Of a stretch of 39,991 nt of DNA, positions 1-9,179 are shown one piece after another. The position numbers and the translations under genes are program-made. The stretch spans positions 2,040,721-2,080,711 of the forward strand of contig BFEA01000033.1 of the NCBI GenBank assembly GCA_003427395.1. The letters run 5' to 3'. Source of the DNA: Chara braunii (Eukaryota; Streptophyta; Charophyceae; Charales; Characeae). Below the pieces are notes generated by a model, which saw only the letters and a list, made by a program, of their open reading frames with translations, was not told the origin of the DNA and did not search any database. How positions within the stretch are numbered: the stretch's first letter is position 1; the number at the start of each line of letters is the position of its first letter.

Positions 1-1600
1 TAGCGGGGGCATGTCATCAAGGTAAATGAGTATGGTGCGGTCGAGCAGGTCGCGGAATTCCGTCGTCATAGCCGCTTGGAAAGTAGCGGGGGCATTGGTG
101 AGACCGAAAGGCATGACGATCCACTCGAAGTGCCCATATCGCGTTTTGAATGTGGTTTTGTACCGATCTCTTGGCTGGATCTCAATCTGGTGATATCCGA
201 ACTTGAGGTCAAGCTTCAAGAAGTACTTGGCGCCGCCTAGTCGCTCGAGAAGATCATTGATCCGAGGGAGAGGGCCGGCGTTCTTGATCGTTTGCGCGTT
301 AAGTTTCCGATAGTCGATGCACAAACGAAGGTCCTTGTTCTTTTTCCGGACGAAGAGAACAGGAACACCGTCTGGCGAATCCAGCCCTTGGCCAAGAGGT
401 TGTCTAGTTGTGTCCGAAGCACTTGAAGCTCCTCTTCGCTCATGCGGTAGATACATCCGCGCGGAGGTACGACGCCGTCCTCGAGAGTGATCCCGTGGCG
501 TAAGGGCCGATCTGGTACGACTCCGGCGGAAGCTTGGAAGACATCCTCATAGCTGTCCAAAAGCTGAATGATGCATGGGTCCGATGTGTTAGTCTTGGGC
601 TGATCGCCGGGTGGGAGGGCGTGAAGAGAACATATGTCCATCTCCTCGATGTCGTTCCACCGGATGGATTGGCGAATGCTCGCCGCGGAGACAACGTGAC
701 AACCAATCAAAGGATGAGGAAGCGGCACCGTACACGGGACTAGTTCGCCACGCTGATCACGAACGTGAACGGTGCGTCGATAAAAGTTCACCGGATGGTC
801 TTCGCTTCGCAGCCATGACATGCCTAAGATCATATCGAACTCAGTGTCCAATATATCGAATGACACGGCCTCGCATGCTAGCGGGGCAAAGTACACGGGC
901 ACGGAGTCAACGCAATGGTCGATTGACTTTTGCGTGTGACCATTGGTCAACGTGACGTGCGTAGGTTGACTTTTTCTTCGAACGTGCGGGCCTAGCTCGG
1001 CGCGTGCCATGAAGTCTTGGCTGATGTAGTTGTGTGATGCTCCACAATCGATCAAGGCACTGCAGGTCGCCTTTCCGATCTGAATGCGGATGTGGAGGAG
1101 TGACGCGTCGATGTCGACGTACCGTTGCGTTGCGTGCTCGTGGTCGATCTTCGCAAGATAGCTACGAAGGTCAACAACCACTACTCCGCCGTCCGTCAAC
1201 GGAGGTGGTACTGCAGCGTGTAAGTATTCACGCAGATGTGCCATCAAGGCGTTGCAATGCGGTGTTGGCAAAGAACTGGTGGAGGGAAGAGGCAACCATT
1301 GGAAGTCCTCAACCGTCAACATGTCGAGTTCCTCGAGACTCGCCCAAGTTGACGGATCCTCTGATAGAAGGGCTGGCGAAGCAACCGGTTTGTTGGCCGA
1401 CGACGGAACTACCGCGCCTGCGCTTGAATCTTGCACGTGGAGAGGCTGGTTCAACGGTGGGACCAGCTCGACAGCAGAGTTCTCAAAATCAATACGAGAA
1501 CTTGCGACTACTGCGTCATCCCCCGACGTGAGAGAGACTGCTAGCAAGGCAGCCGAGTCCGGCGGATTGGGAAGTGATGTCGCTGCACTTCCCGCGGTGC
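1..1600 (-). pseudogene. E1 pol: retropepsin-like protease and reverse transcriptase (partial)
   Basis: The frame opened by the -1 shift runs through a poorly conserved linker into an aspartic protease: LIDCGASHNYIS with the catalytic DCGA codons at 1041-1049, then ILGMSWL. This protease would cut Gag-Pol. RT follows, starting with the [14 protein letters not shown] region near 430-480. A small deletion near 365-375 shifts the frame; beyond it the RT continues in another frame as [37 protein letters not shown] and YLDD (13-24). YLDD is the polymerase active site and the spacing is normal for Ty3/gypsy. The sequence after YLDD at 1-12 does not look like RT (see findings). RNase H and integrase are outside the window. 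Identification is secure; function is lost. Confidence 0.85.
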
Positions 1601-1610
1601 TCAGTTTCCC
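1569..1610 (-). promoter_or_regulatory. E1 programmed -1 frameshift signal (GGGAAAC plus stem-loop)
   Basis: On the minus strand the last gag codons read TCG GGA AAC TGA, so the heptamer G GGA AAC (1610-1604) is in X XXY YYZ register. A -1 slip reads GGG AAA CTG AGC and enters the open pol frame. Ten nucleotides downstream is a perfect 8-bp stem, GGGAAGTG (1593-1586) with CACTTCCC (1576-1569), closing a 9-nt loop. GGGAAAC is an established slippery site in several retroviruses and luteoviruses. Function here is inferred. Confidence 0.75.
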
Positions 1611-3301
1611 GAGCTTGGACGCTTGACATTTTCCTTGTCCTTGTCGAGGCATGCGCTGGTGATGTGTTTGTTGCTGTTGCACCATAAACAACATCCACAT
1701 TTCTGCCTCAGTTTGAATATGTCTTCGGTGATACCGAACTTCGTCCATGGTGACTGTCGTGCTCCATCCGCCGACGCTGGTTTTGCCTTATGTTTTCCCC
1801 CTCGGGGTCTTGAGCGTTGCGGAGGTATCGCTGCCGCCACATCGTTGTCACTTGATGTAGACGCGGCTGCGTGGTCCTCACTTGATCCTTGTTGGATTGC
1901 TGCTACTTGCGGCGTCCGCTGACCTTTGCCTTCCTCCACGTAACCGGGCTGTTGGCGGGCCTCGTTGGCCGCACGCCGGTTACCTTGTATGAGCTCCCTT
2001 GCCTTTGAGATCATGGCATCAAAGGTCTCATACTCGAATTCGCTGCCAAGAGCAGCTGTCAATGCGTCGCATGACTGGGCGAAAAACTCGGCCCGGATTG
2101 AGTCGAACGACAGGTTCAACTCCGGGGTGGCGACGAGTCTTTGCCACTCCATCAGCCATTCTCGTGATGTTTGTTGGCCTTTGGAATATGCGGAAGATCT
2201 TGTTCAAGGCGTGCCGTTTGTCGTTGTTGACCATGAACCGGGTCTTCCATTTCTTCTCGAATTCCTCCCACGTAACCTCGGTGTCGAGGGTGGCGATGGT
2301 GCATTCCAACGTGAGGGCCATGTGCGTCATGAAAGCCTGCGCCCCTCCAATGAGTTGGAGGTAGAGTGCGTCAAGCCGCCGTTCGGGTAGGATGTGATGT
2401 ACGTCTGCCTCCACGTTGAATGCCATCCACCACTGCAGCGGATCGGTCTTGTGGTAATCGTCGAACTTCTCAATCTTGAAGTTCGCCATCTTCCATTCTT
2501 TGGCGACGACGGCCGGTCGTTGTTGAACACGGTCGCTGAGCGTCTGCATCTCATTGTTGACTGTCGATGCTCCGACAAACTTGCTGATGTCGTCGAGGGA
2601 TGCTACCACGTGGTTGATCCGCTCCTCGAGTTGCTTGGCCTGCGCGGCCAAAGTTGGGCTACAGTCTGCCACTGCACTGCCCGTTGACTCAATTGCAAAC
2701 AGTCGTGCCAACCCTGTGCTAACCATGGTCTGCAGCTGGCTGTTCGCATTCTGCAAGGCGGTGATCTTCTGTTCCTGCGTCCGAAACGTTGTTTCGTGGC
2801 GGATGAGGGTCTGTCGCATGGCCAACAGCTCGCGTTGCTGCCAATTGCATGTGTACAGCATGTGTTCCATTAATACTGCTATGTCCTCCTATCTTCTCTC
2901 TTCCTCGGCTGGCTCCTCTTGTTCTTCTTTTGCTCGAAAGTGTTGTTGTCGAAGTATCCTCCGGTACGTGGCTTCTTCTTTTGCGAGGTCCATTGTGGCC
3001 TGGTAACGAGCTTGATTCTGACTTGCCTCGACCTGCTGCTGCTGCAACCGCGTGGCTGCTGCAGCTTCGGCTGCGGCCTGCTGACGTACTGCCTCTGCCT
3101 CTGCCAGCTGGCGTTGGATTGCCTGCTGGCGGCAGCTTCCTCCTCTTCCCATTTGCTCAGTTCCGCTGCAGTAGTCTCTGAGTAGAGTTGGAGACGTTTG
3201 AGAAACGCTAGTTGCGTCTCATCTGCCTGCTAAACTGGTATAGGAGGGGTAACCGCCCTCTTGGGGCTAGCTTGTGCATTGGTGTCAGCGGTAGCGGCCA
3301 T
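1601..3301 (-). pseudogene. E1 gag (capsid/nucleocapsid), broken
   Basis: Gag packages element RNA. The likely start is the ATG at 3301 (MAATADTNAQ...). An in-frame TAG lies at 3230-3232, then comes a Gln/Ala/Glu-rich, probably coiled-coil stretch (2889-3152, another frame) ended by a TAG at 2889-2891. The same frame continues from 2870 (MEHMLYTCNWQQ) through a capsid-like segment containing PLQWWMAFNVEA and EEFEKKWKTRF. An insertion of about 4 nt near 2165-2180 shifts the frame. It resumes with EWLMEWQRLV and ends in one CCHC zinc knuckle, C-x2-C-x4-H-x4-C, at 1649-1690. Gag stops at TGA 1601-1603, immediately after the slippery heptamer. The retrotransposon gag call rests on the knuckle, the capsid-like segment and its position upstream of protease. 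Confidence 0.8.
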
Positions 3302-3839
3302 GGTCGTGCGTCGTCTGCGTGGGATCCGAGGGGTCTTAGGTCCCTATTGGGGCTTGGTTCTTGCGGATCCGCGCTCCGCAAGCCATTGATTGCGGCGCAT
3401 TAAGTACTCTGGTCTTCGTCTGCTGCTGACGTGTCACCGCTGAGGTAGCACGTGCTGAGGTGGCCGCTGCTGATTTGGCACTCGACTGTCGTGGCACGTT
3501 GAGGTGGCACGCGGCTGATGTGGCAATCTGCGTTTGTGACTCGCTGCTGATGTGGCACAATGCTGACGTGGCCGGAGGCTGAAGTCCGCAGTACCGAGAG
3601 GAGGAGAGAGAGAAGGTAGGGGCGGAAGAAGGGCAGAGAGGCAAACAATGCACAGACATCCCCCTTCTTCCCTAACCTCGAAGCTTGACACTAATCAAAA
3701 AAAAAAAATTCCCCCCCACGAAAATTTTGAATTTTTAGAAATTAAATATTTAATTATTTAATTAAATAAATTTAATCGAAAAATACGAGTTAATTAAATA
3801 AATTTTAATTTTGGCAAAAGATTAAATATTTAATTAAAG
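3302..3839 (-). other. E1 leader, gag-proximal part, with a 15-16 bp minisatellite
   Basis: This untranslated leader contains about eleven degenerate units of CTGANGTGGCA on the plus strand. Units start near 3426, 3440, 3455, 3470, 3486, 3499, 3515, 3531, 3547, 3563 and 3579. Beyond about 3690 the DNA becomes AT-rich (poly-A, then ATTTAATTAA-type runs). No gene is seen. Confidence 0.6.
3421..3590. repeat. Degenerate 15-16 bp tandem repeat (CTGANGTGGCA motif)
   Basis: Around eleven units are spaced 13-16 bp apart. Several contain TGACGTGGC, an ACGT-core sequence of the type bound by plant bZIP factors. The periodicity is directly visible; any regulatory role is inference. Confidence 0.7.
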
Positions 3840-4149
3840 CAGGGTAACCGACGTTCGGGACGGGCCGAACTCCCAAACCCGAACGCCCAAACGTATGGGA
3901 CCCTTTGGGGATGCTTTAGGCCGTTCGGGCCGAACGCAAACCCAAAAAAAAAAAAAAAAAAAAAAAAAAACAGTCATTAAAAAAAATCTGAAAAAAATAT
4001 ATGTTATGGAGAAAAATGAATTGAACAAGATTTGCCTGAGCATTACATCCGAATTCCTTACCAAATTTGAAATAAAAATAAAATACGGAAAACAAATACT
4101 AATAATAAAAATAAATAAAAATAAAAAGAGAATTCAATTTAGTGAGTGA

Positions 4150-4492
4150 GCGAGCATGTTTTCGACACCACCATCTTTGGCGATTTTTTTTTTTGTTTTT
4201 GGCATAGCTAAGCCCTGAAACTTCACAGATGTGTTCTTCACATAATACAAAACCCACTAAAAAAGTTTAAAAAAATAATAAAATTGTTTAGCCCCCGAAC
4301 TAAAGTGAAAACAAAAAGTAAAAAGTGAAAAAATACGTGGGCGAGCACGTTTTGACACTGCCATCTTTGGCGATTTTTTAATCTTATTTGGCTGCGCCAA
4401 ATGACTTGAAAATTTACAGTCATGTACCTCACGTCATAGAGAACTCACAAAAAACAATTCAGAAAAAAATAATTAGTTTTAGGCCCCGAAAT
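4150..4492. repeat. Imperfect direct duplication, period about 191 bp
   Basis: Two diverged copies begin with GCGAGCAYGTTTT at 4150 and 4341. They share the CATCTTTGGCGATTTTTT block and an A-rich tail ending in a TTTAG(G)CCCCGAA-like block. They lie inside the hAT-like MITE. Confidence 0.65.
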
Positions 4493-4552
4493 AATTTTTG
4501 GCGGGGGTCGAACGCCGTCGGGTTCGGACCCCGTACGGGACCCCGAACGCCA

Positions 4553-4590
4553 GTACGTACGGAGGTCTGCCCGGGGACCTCCGTACGTAC
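4553..4590. repeat. Perfect 15-bp hairpin near the MITE right end
   Basis: GTACGTACGGAGGTC (4553-4567) is exactly complementary to 4576-4590, with an 8-nt loop between them. It is GC-rich in an AT-rich setting. Subterminal hairpins are common in non-autonomous DNA transposons. Confidence 0.8.
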
Positions 4591-4605
4591 GGGCTGGTAA
4601 CCTTG

Positions 4606-5179
4606 AATTAAAGAATATTTAAATTTGCAACAATTAATTTCGTAAAATTTAAATATTTAATTAAAGAATATTTAAATTTGCATAAGTAAAAATGAATAAA
4701 GTTTAAGCAAGTTTAAACATTAAACATAATTCTAGTAATTTCACGAAATTTAATCGGGAGAATTTAGCATCATTACGAGGTCACTAAGTAGGAGATCAAT
4801 GGCAGTAGGAAGATACACCATTTGCTGGAAAGATTCAACCTTTAATCGCAATAAAAGATGCGTTGTGCAAAAAGTGAAAGTTCCGTGAAGTTGCAGTTTG
4901 AATGTGGCCGTGCTTAGGCCCGATCTACCTTAATTGGCGCGGTGCCTGGCTGCCACTTACTTCCCATAGGCTTGATAGGTCGTTAGATTAGGTTAGGACT
5001 AACCCTAATTAGCTTTAATTAGATTAATCATGATTAGCGATTCCCTAATTTGCGCAGTATGGAGAAAAGTCGCAAAACCTAAAATTATAATTCAAACGAC
5101 CTAATTACTATGTAAGTACGAGAAAAGAAAAAGAAAATTGCAACTTGTGATTTCATGATGACAGAGTACAGGTCTAGAT

Positions 5180-5214
<35 letters not shown>

Positions 5215-5235
5215 GGTGAGTCATCCAATGCTGGT
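4606..5235 (-). other. E1 leader, LTR-proximal part
   Basis: No gene is visible in this untranslated leader. It holds AT-rich ATTTAAAT repeats up to about 4690, a TTAGGTTAG / CTAACCCTAA hairpin at 4988-5008 and an (ATCA)n run at 5180-5214. Confidence 0.6.
5180..5214. repeat. (ATCA)n microsatellite
   Basis: About nine tandem ATCA units lie just inside the E1 primer-binding region. Confidence 0.95.
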
Positions 5236-5249
5236 CTCCTCCAATACCA
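5236..5249 (-). promoter_or_regulatory. E1 primer-binding site (probable)
   Basis: Three bases inside the LTR the minus strand reads TGGTATTGGAGGAG. The leading TGGTAT complements an ...ATACCA tRNA 3' end, and E2 has a related site at the same distance. The priming tRNA cannot be named. Confidence 0.5.
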
Positions 5250-5252
5250 AAT

Positions 5253-5694
5253 TGTTGAATACTAGTGAAACGCAGTCAGCTAACGCCAAAATGCTACGCT
5301 AATCCTAAAGACTAACCTTCTGTCTACTCACCTACCGACTGAAGCTGGTACCCAACTAATATAGTGCTGGGTCGGCCTCAGTCCTACTGAGGTCCTTCGG
5401 GTCTGGACCGTTGATCAGGCCCAACGGTTCAGATCCGATTTTGGAATTTGAAAAGTGGGCGCCAAAACTGCGCCGCCGGTTGGGCCTACCGATGATGAAC
5501 CGGTACCTGGCCTAATAACTAGCCGTTGGGTCTGGTGGGGTCTAAACGAGGTCTACCGGACCCTAAACTGAACCGATGGTTCCTAGGCCTACGTGGACCT
5601 AGCTGGGACCGCCGTGACCTGGTACCTAGGTCTAAACTGTGCCTATTTCATAACCGGGCCCTAAATGGGGCCCGTGTGGTATCAGTATGCCACA
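5253..5694 (-). repeat. E1 5' LTR (442 bp)
   Basis: The ends form an imperfect inverted repeat: plus-strand TGTTGAATAC at the left and, read inward from the right, TGTGGCATAC (8 of 10 match), with TG...CA termini. A PBS-like site adjoins on the internal side. E2 RT homology begins right outside at 5695. A TATA-like CTATATTAG lies on the minus strand at 5356-5364 and may drive the element. The partner 3' LTR is outside the window. Confidence 0.7.
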
Positions 5695-7489
5695 GTGGGT
5701 GAGCAATGACAGAAAATTTGGGCACAAACTTCCGGTAATACGAGGCCAAACCTAAAAAAGAACGCAGTTCGCGTACGTTCGCTGGTTGAGGCCACTTTCG
5801 TATGACCTCAACCTTGGTTGCCTCCAGGTCAAGGCCGTTTGCAGACGCTGTCCCTTCCAAACTCAGATTTCTCTAAGTTGAGGTGCAGTTGTGCCTCCTT
5901 GAGGACTTGCAAAACCTCCTTAAGGTGCTTGACGTGCTTTTCCATGGACTTGCTGAAAATCAAGATATCGTCAAGGTAAACAACCACAAACCTGTTGAGC
6001 TGATGGCGGAGAACCTTGTCCATGATGCATTGAAATGTGGCTGATGCATTCGTAAGACCGAAGGGCATAACGATTAATTCGTACAGCCCATCGCATGTTT
6101 TGATTGCAGTTTTGTGCTGGTCGCTCATATCGACTTCAATCTTGTGGTAGCCAGACTTGAGGTCAATCTTGGAGAAGACCTTGCACCCACCTGCAGCATC
6201 TAGCAGATCATCTATGTGAGACAAGGGATAAACGTTCTTTGGGGTGATACGATTTAGGTCACGATACACATCCGGAGTTTGCCTCCTTTCTTCGGCACAA
6301 ACAGGACAGGTGCACCGAACTCAGACTCACTAGGCCTAGTCCATCCACGATCAATCATATCATCAATATGTCTCCTCATCTCCTCCAACTCGCCTCGTCC
6401 CATACGGTAGATGCAACCCTCTGGAGGAATACTCCCTTCTATTATTTCGATTTTGTGTTTGACTGGACGCTCGGGAACTCCACGAGGTTCAGCCAGAACT
6501 TCAGGAAATCGATCTAATAGTCGGTGAATGTTTGTTGGGACTTCCGGTGGAGGATCATCCTCATCAGGAGAGAGAAAATCAAATTGAGAATTTACGGAAA
6601 TTACAACCGAATTTGAAGTACTTGGATCAGAAGTAGACTGATTCTTTACAGTAGAAGTAGATGGAACAGAAGTAGAGATAGTAGAAGTAGAATTTTTTTT
6701 CGAGGTAGAAAATGCAGCAAAAGTATAAGGCACATGGAGAGGCTTTAGAAGAGCAACATGCACATGCTCATCTTCCTTGCGTCTGCACACTGATTTGCAG
6801 GATTTGTTTGCACTCAAAAGAGTCACAGGGGACTTGCGCGTCTCGTCCAATAGAACGGTATGCTCGTTCCCCTTGGCATCACGCGCCACGAACTGAGTAT
6901 CCGCCCACGTGGTCCTTAGACAATGAGCCTTAACCAGCCCAAGCCAATGACCGTGTCGAAAGGACACTTGTCCAAGACGTAAAAGTTCAGCTCGTGTGAT
7001 AGTGCGATCCTTGTCAAAAGTGACGCGCACACCTTTGACGGCATGTGTTGAGGTGACAACCTCTTGGTTGCCTACCTGGGTCTGACAAGGGTTTTGCAAT
7101 TCCACTTGCTTCATTCCCAGACCCGCCTTATGAATCCCGGTAGGAGAAAAGAAGTTAGTCGTTGAGCCATTATCAATCAGCACACGGATGTATCGGCGGT
7201 TAATGAGCAACTTAAAGAAGATCAACTTCGCACTCCCTTGAACACGGCGTTGCTGCTTGAGCTGCAACCAATGTTCCAGGTGAGAGTGGAAGTTGACTTC
7301 CTTAGTCTCCTCCTAAGGCGCAGTGTAAAGTACTTGGACTGCAGCAGCCTTGGTTTCAGCATCAGTTCGGGCTTCAAGAGCAGGCTGTTGATCAGATTCA
7401 GGCTCCTTGGAGGGGCCTGCAACTGACTGTTCAGCCTCCCTTGTTGTAGAGAGTGCTGATGACTCTTCTACGCCCTTTGTCTGTTTCCC
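5695..7489 (-). pseudogene. E2 pol: protease and RT (truncated)
   Basis: The frame entered by the -1 slip at 7483-7489 runs to a TAG at 7313-7315 and continues in the same frame (7267-6254). It holds the protease core LIDNGSTTNFFS, where DNG replaces the usual DSG/DTG. The protease C-terminal block (TVIGLGWL) is out of frame near 6930-6990. Next come PEGCIYRMGRGELEEM and the RT start PVLFVPKKGGKLRMCI. A small shift near 6260 leads to [41 protein letters not shown], and finally NVRELRSFLGLASYYRKFVP in the thumb, after which E1 interrupts. Homology to E3 is clear throughout. The enzyme would copy element RNA to DNA, but this copy is nonfunctional. Confidence 0.85.
7446..7489 (-). promoter_or_regulatory. 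E2 programmed -1 frameshift signal
   Basis: In the knuckle frame the codons read CAG GGA AAC, so GGGAAAC (7489-7483) is in slippery register. The -1 frame is open into the protease linker (GKQTKGVEESS). After an 11-nt spacer, GTAGAAGAGT (7471-7462) pairs with ACTCTCTAC (7454-7446) around a 7-nt loop, with one bulged A. The gag-frame TAG begins at the same stem. Site, spacer length and stem position match E3. Confidence 0.75.
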
Positions 7490-9089
7490 TGCAGACGATA
7501 ATATTCCTACACAGCGTGCCCATACTTTTGACAATCCAAGCACACGCGCAGTTTGGATCTTCTCTCCCATTCCTTTTGACTAATGCGGAGGGCTTCCCAA
7601 GGCTTGGTGGAAGCATCCTCCGCCGGACCTCCGGTTTCTCAGAGATCTTTGCATTCTTGGGGAGGTGTGCTATAGTTCCCCTACCCGAACCACGGTTGGG
7701 CCTCTTGCTTGAAGTAGTCTTTTTAAATGCATTGCATTTCTTTTCGGTATTCATGTCAGACTCAAGGGCTGATGTAGAACAGCCCACATTAGAGTTCATC
7801 TCTAGATCGTCATCTAGAGATAGATCATCCGCATAGGACTGATCCTCAGCCTTCATGCAGGGCAAGCTGGTTGCTGCTTCCGTACCCCTTGCGTCGCGAG
7901 GTCCTACGTCAGCGGGTGTCTTCACACGCCTGGGGAGGTCCTTGGCTTCTAGATTGACTAAATTCATCAGTAGCTCACGCCAGGTCGTATGGTCCTTGAG
8001 TCCTAGTCGGGAGACATAGTCTTCAGGGGCCACTCCCATTACTACATCCATGCAAGACACGCCAGTCCATCCCAGGTTTGGAGTGGTGAACAGACCAGTC
8101 AAGTGCTGCTCCAAAGCCTGCATGGAAGTCCTCCACTTTTGGCCCTTGAGGGCCTCAAGCTTTAGCCTTGCCTTGAGCGCAGCGTGCTTATCTTGATACT
8201 GCGCGATGAGGTGGTCCTCAAGAGTATGTACAGGAGTTACTTTCAGCCACTAAGGCAGGTCAATCCTCTCATAACCTGCAGTAACAGCCTGAAGTTCTAT
8301 GAAACTCCGTATGGCAGGCTCAGTATTTGTGCCCATGATCATGCTTCGGTCTTCCTACGGTGTTCGCGGTACCTAGAAGTATGAGCGCATGGAGCTGATC
8401 CAAGAGGTGATTTCCCCGTTCCCGTCGTACTTGGACGGTAGTGTGGCCGCCCTCTTGTCTACTACGGGACCGTTGTATTGTACGTCAGTAAGAATTGCAG
8501 CACTTTGGGCTGATGTTCCTGCATTTGGGACTGGGATCAGTGCAAAACTGCTGGCGCTGCCGCTGGAGGAGCTGGCACCGGTTCCTGCGCTCGTCACAGT
8601 TCCACTTGCTCTCGACACGAGGACTGTGTTAGGATGAGAGATTGGGACTGCAGCAGGTCCAGGATTAGGAGGACGGGGGCCAGACAGTTGGGACTTTTTG
8701 AGGCCGACTATCTCAGCCCGCAACTCTTGGTTCCGCTGCTCCAGAGTCGTCACACGAGACTCAAGATCTTCCAGGGTCCGCAGTTGAACCAAGGCTGCTA
8801 CGACAGCAGCTAGCTTCTCTTGGAACCGGTCATCACTAGATTCTGGAACCTCGAGGAGGGCCACTTGTGTAGCAATACTTGTGGCTTTGGTTGCTGCCTC
8901 TGCCTCCCTCTCTCTGTGCATTGCGTCCTTTCTGAAAGGGGTGTCAGTAGATCTCTCAAGAGGGGTCCGCACTTTGCTTACGTTTGGACGAACACTCCTC
9001 TTACCCCTCCTTACACTCTCAAAAATAATACCTTCACTCTCCCTTCTCTCTCTTTTCGCTTTCTGTGCACGCGGCTCAATGCTGAACAT
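7472..9089 (-). pseudogene. E2 gag, broken
   Basis: Likely start is the Met at 9089 (MFSIEPRAQKAKRERR), aligned with the E3 gag start region; an upstream in-frame Met exists at 9161. A basic N-terminus, a coiled-coil-like segment (LEDLESRVTTLEQRNQEL) and a Ser/Ala-rich linker lead to the capsid (ITSWISSMRSYF). Three TAG stops then interrupt the same frame (first at 8373-8375) before MQALEQHLTGLF at 8123. A shift near 7620-7630 precedes the knuckle. The zinc knuckle at 7501-7542 is damaged: it contains a TAG, and the last Cys is Tyr. The knuckle frame ends at a TAG just after GGGAAAC. The parallel with E3 is clear along its whole length. Confidence 0.8.
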
Positions 9090-9179
9090 AGGTAGTTCAG
9101 ATAAAAGAAAAACAGATAAATCACAAAGAGCAGAAGGTAGAACTCCTAGCCGGAGTGGCAATTCATTTGGACTTTAAAA

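Larger units (their letters stand above)
3840..4605. mobile_element. hAT-like MITE inserted in the E1 leader
   Basis: The 766-bp segment is flanked by a perfect 8-bp direct repeat AATTAAAG (3832-3839 and 4606-4613). Its ends are CAGGGTAACC on the left and, read inward from the right, CAAGGTTACC, matching at 8 of 10 positions. An 8-bp target duplication with CARGG-type termini fits the hAT superfamily. The interior is noncoding: GC-rich GTTCGGG-type blocks at both ends, a poly-A run near 3943-3970, a 191-bp duplication and a perfect hairpin. The AT-rich flank means chance could contribute to the duplication. Confidence 0.55.
1..5694 (-). mobile_element. E1: Ty3/gypsy LTR retrotransposon, 5' portion, cut by window edge
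   Basis: Read on the minus strand, the element starts with a 442-bp LTR (5694 to 5253). A PBS-like site, a long leader, gag from 3301, a -1 frameshift signal at 1604-1610 and pol (protease then RT) follow, and the window ends inside the RT. It sits within the RT gene of element E2: E2 reading resumes at about 5695, directly outside the LTR. Integrase, RNase H and the 3' LTR would lie left of position 1. The copy is dead, with stops and frameshifts in gag and pol. Its gag and protease are not closely similar to those of E2/E3, so it is a separate family. The order protease-RT and the RT motifs support Ty3/gypsy over Ty1/copia. Confidence 0.85.

Noticed and set aside
2889-3232. Amber readthrough in E1 gag as a programmed event
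   Set aside because: Two TAGs plus a separate frameshift make simple decay more likely; E3 has TAA at its breaks.
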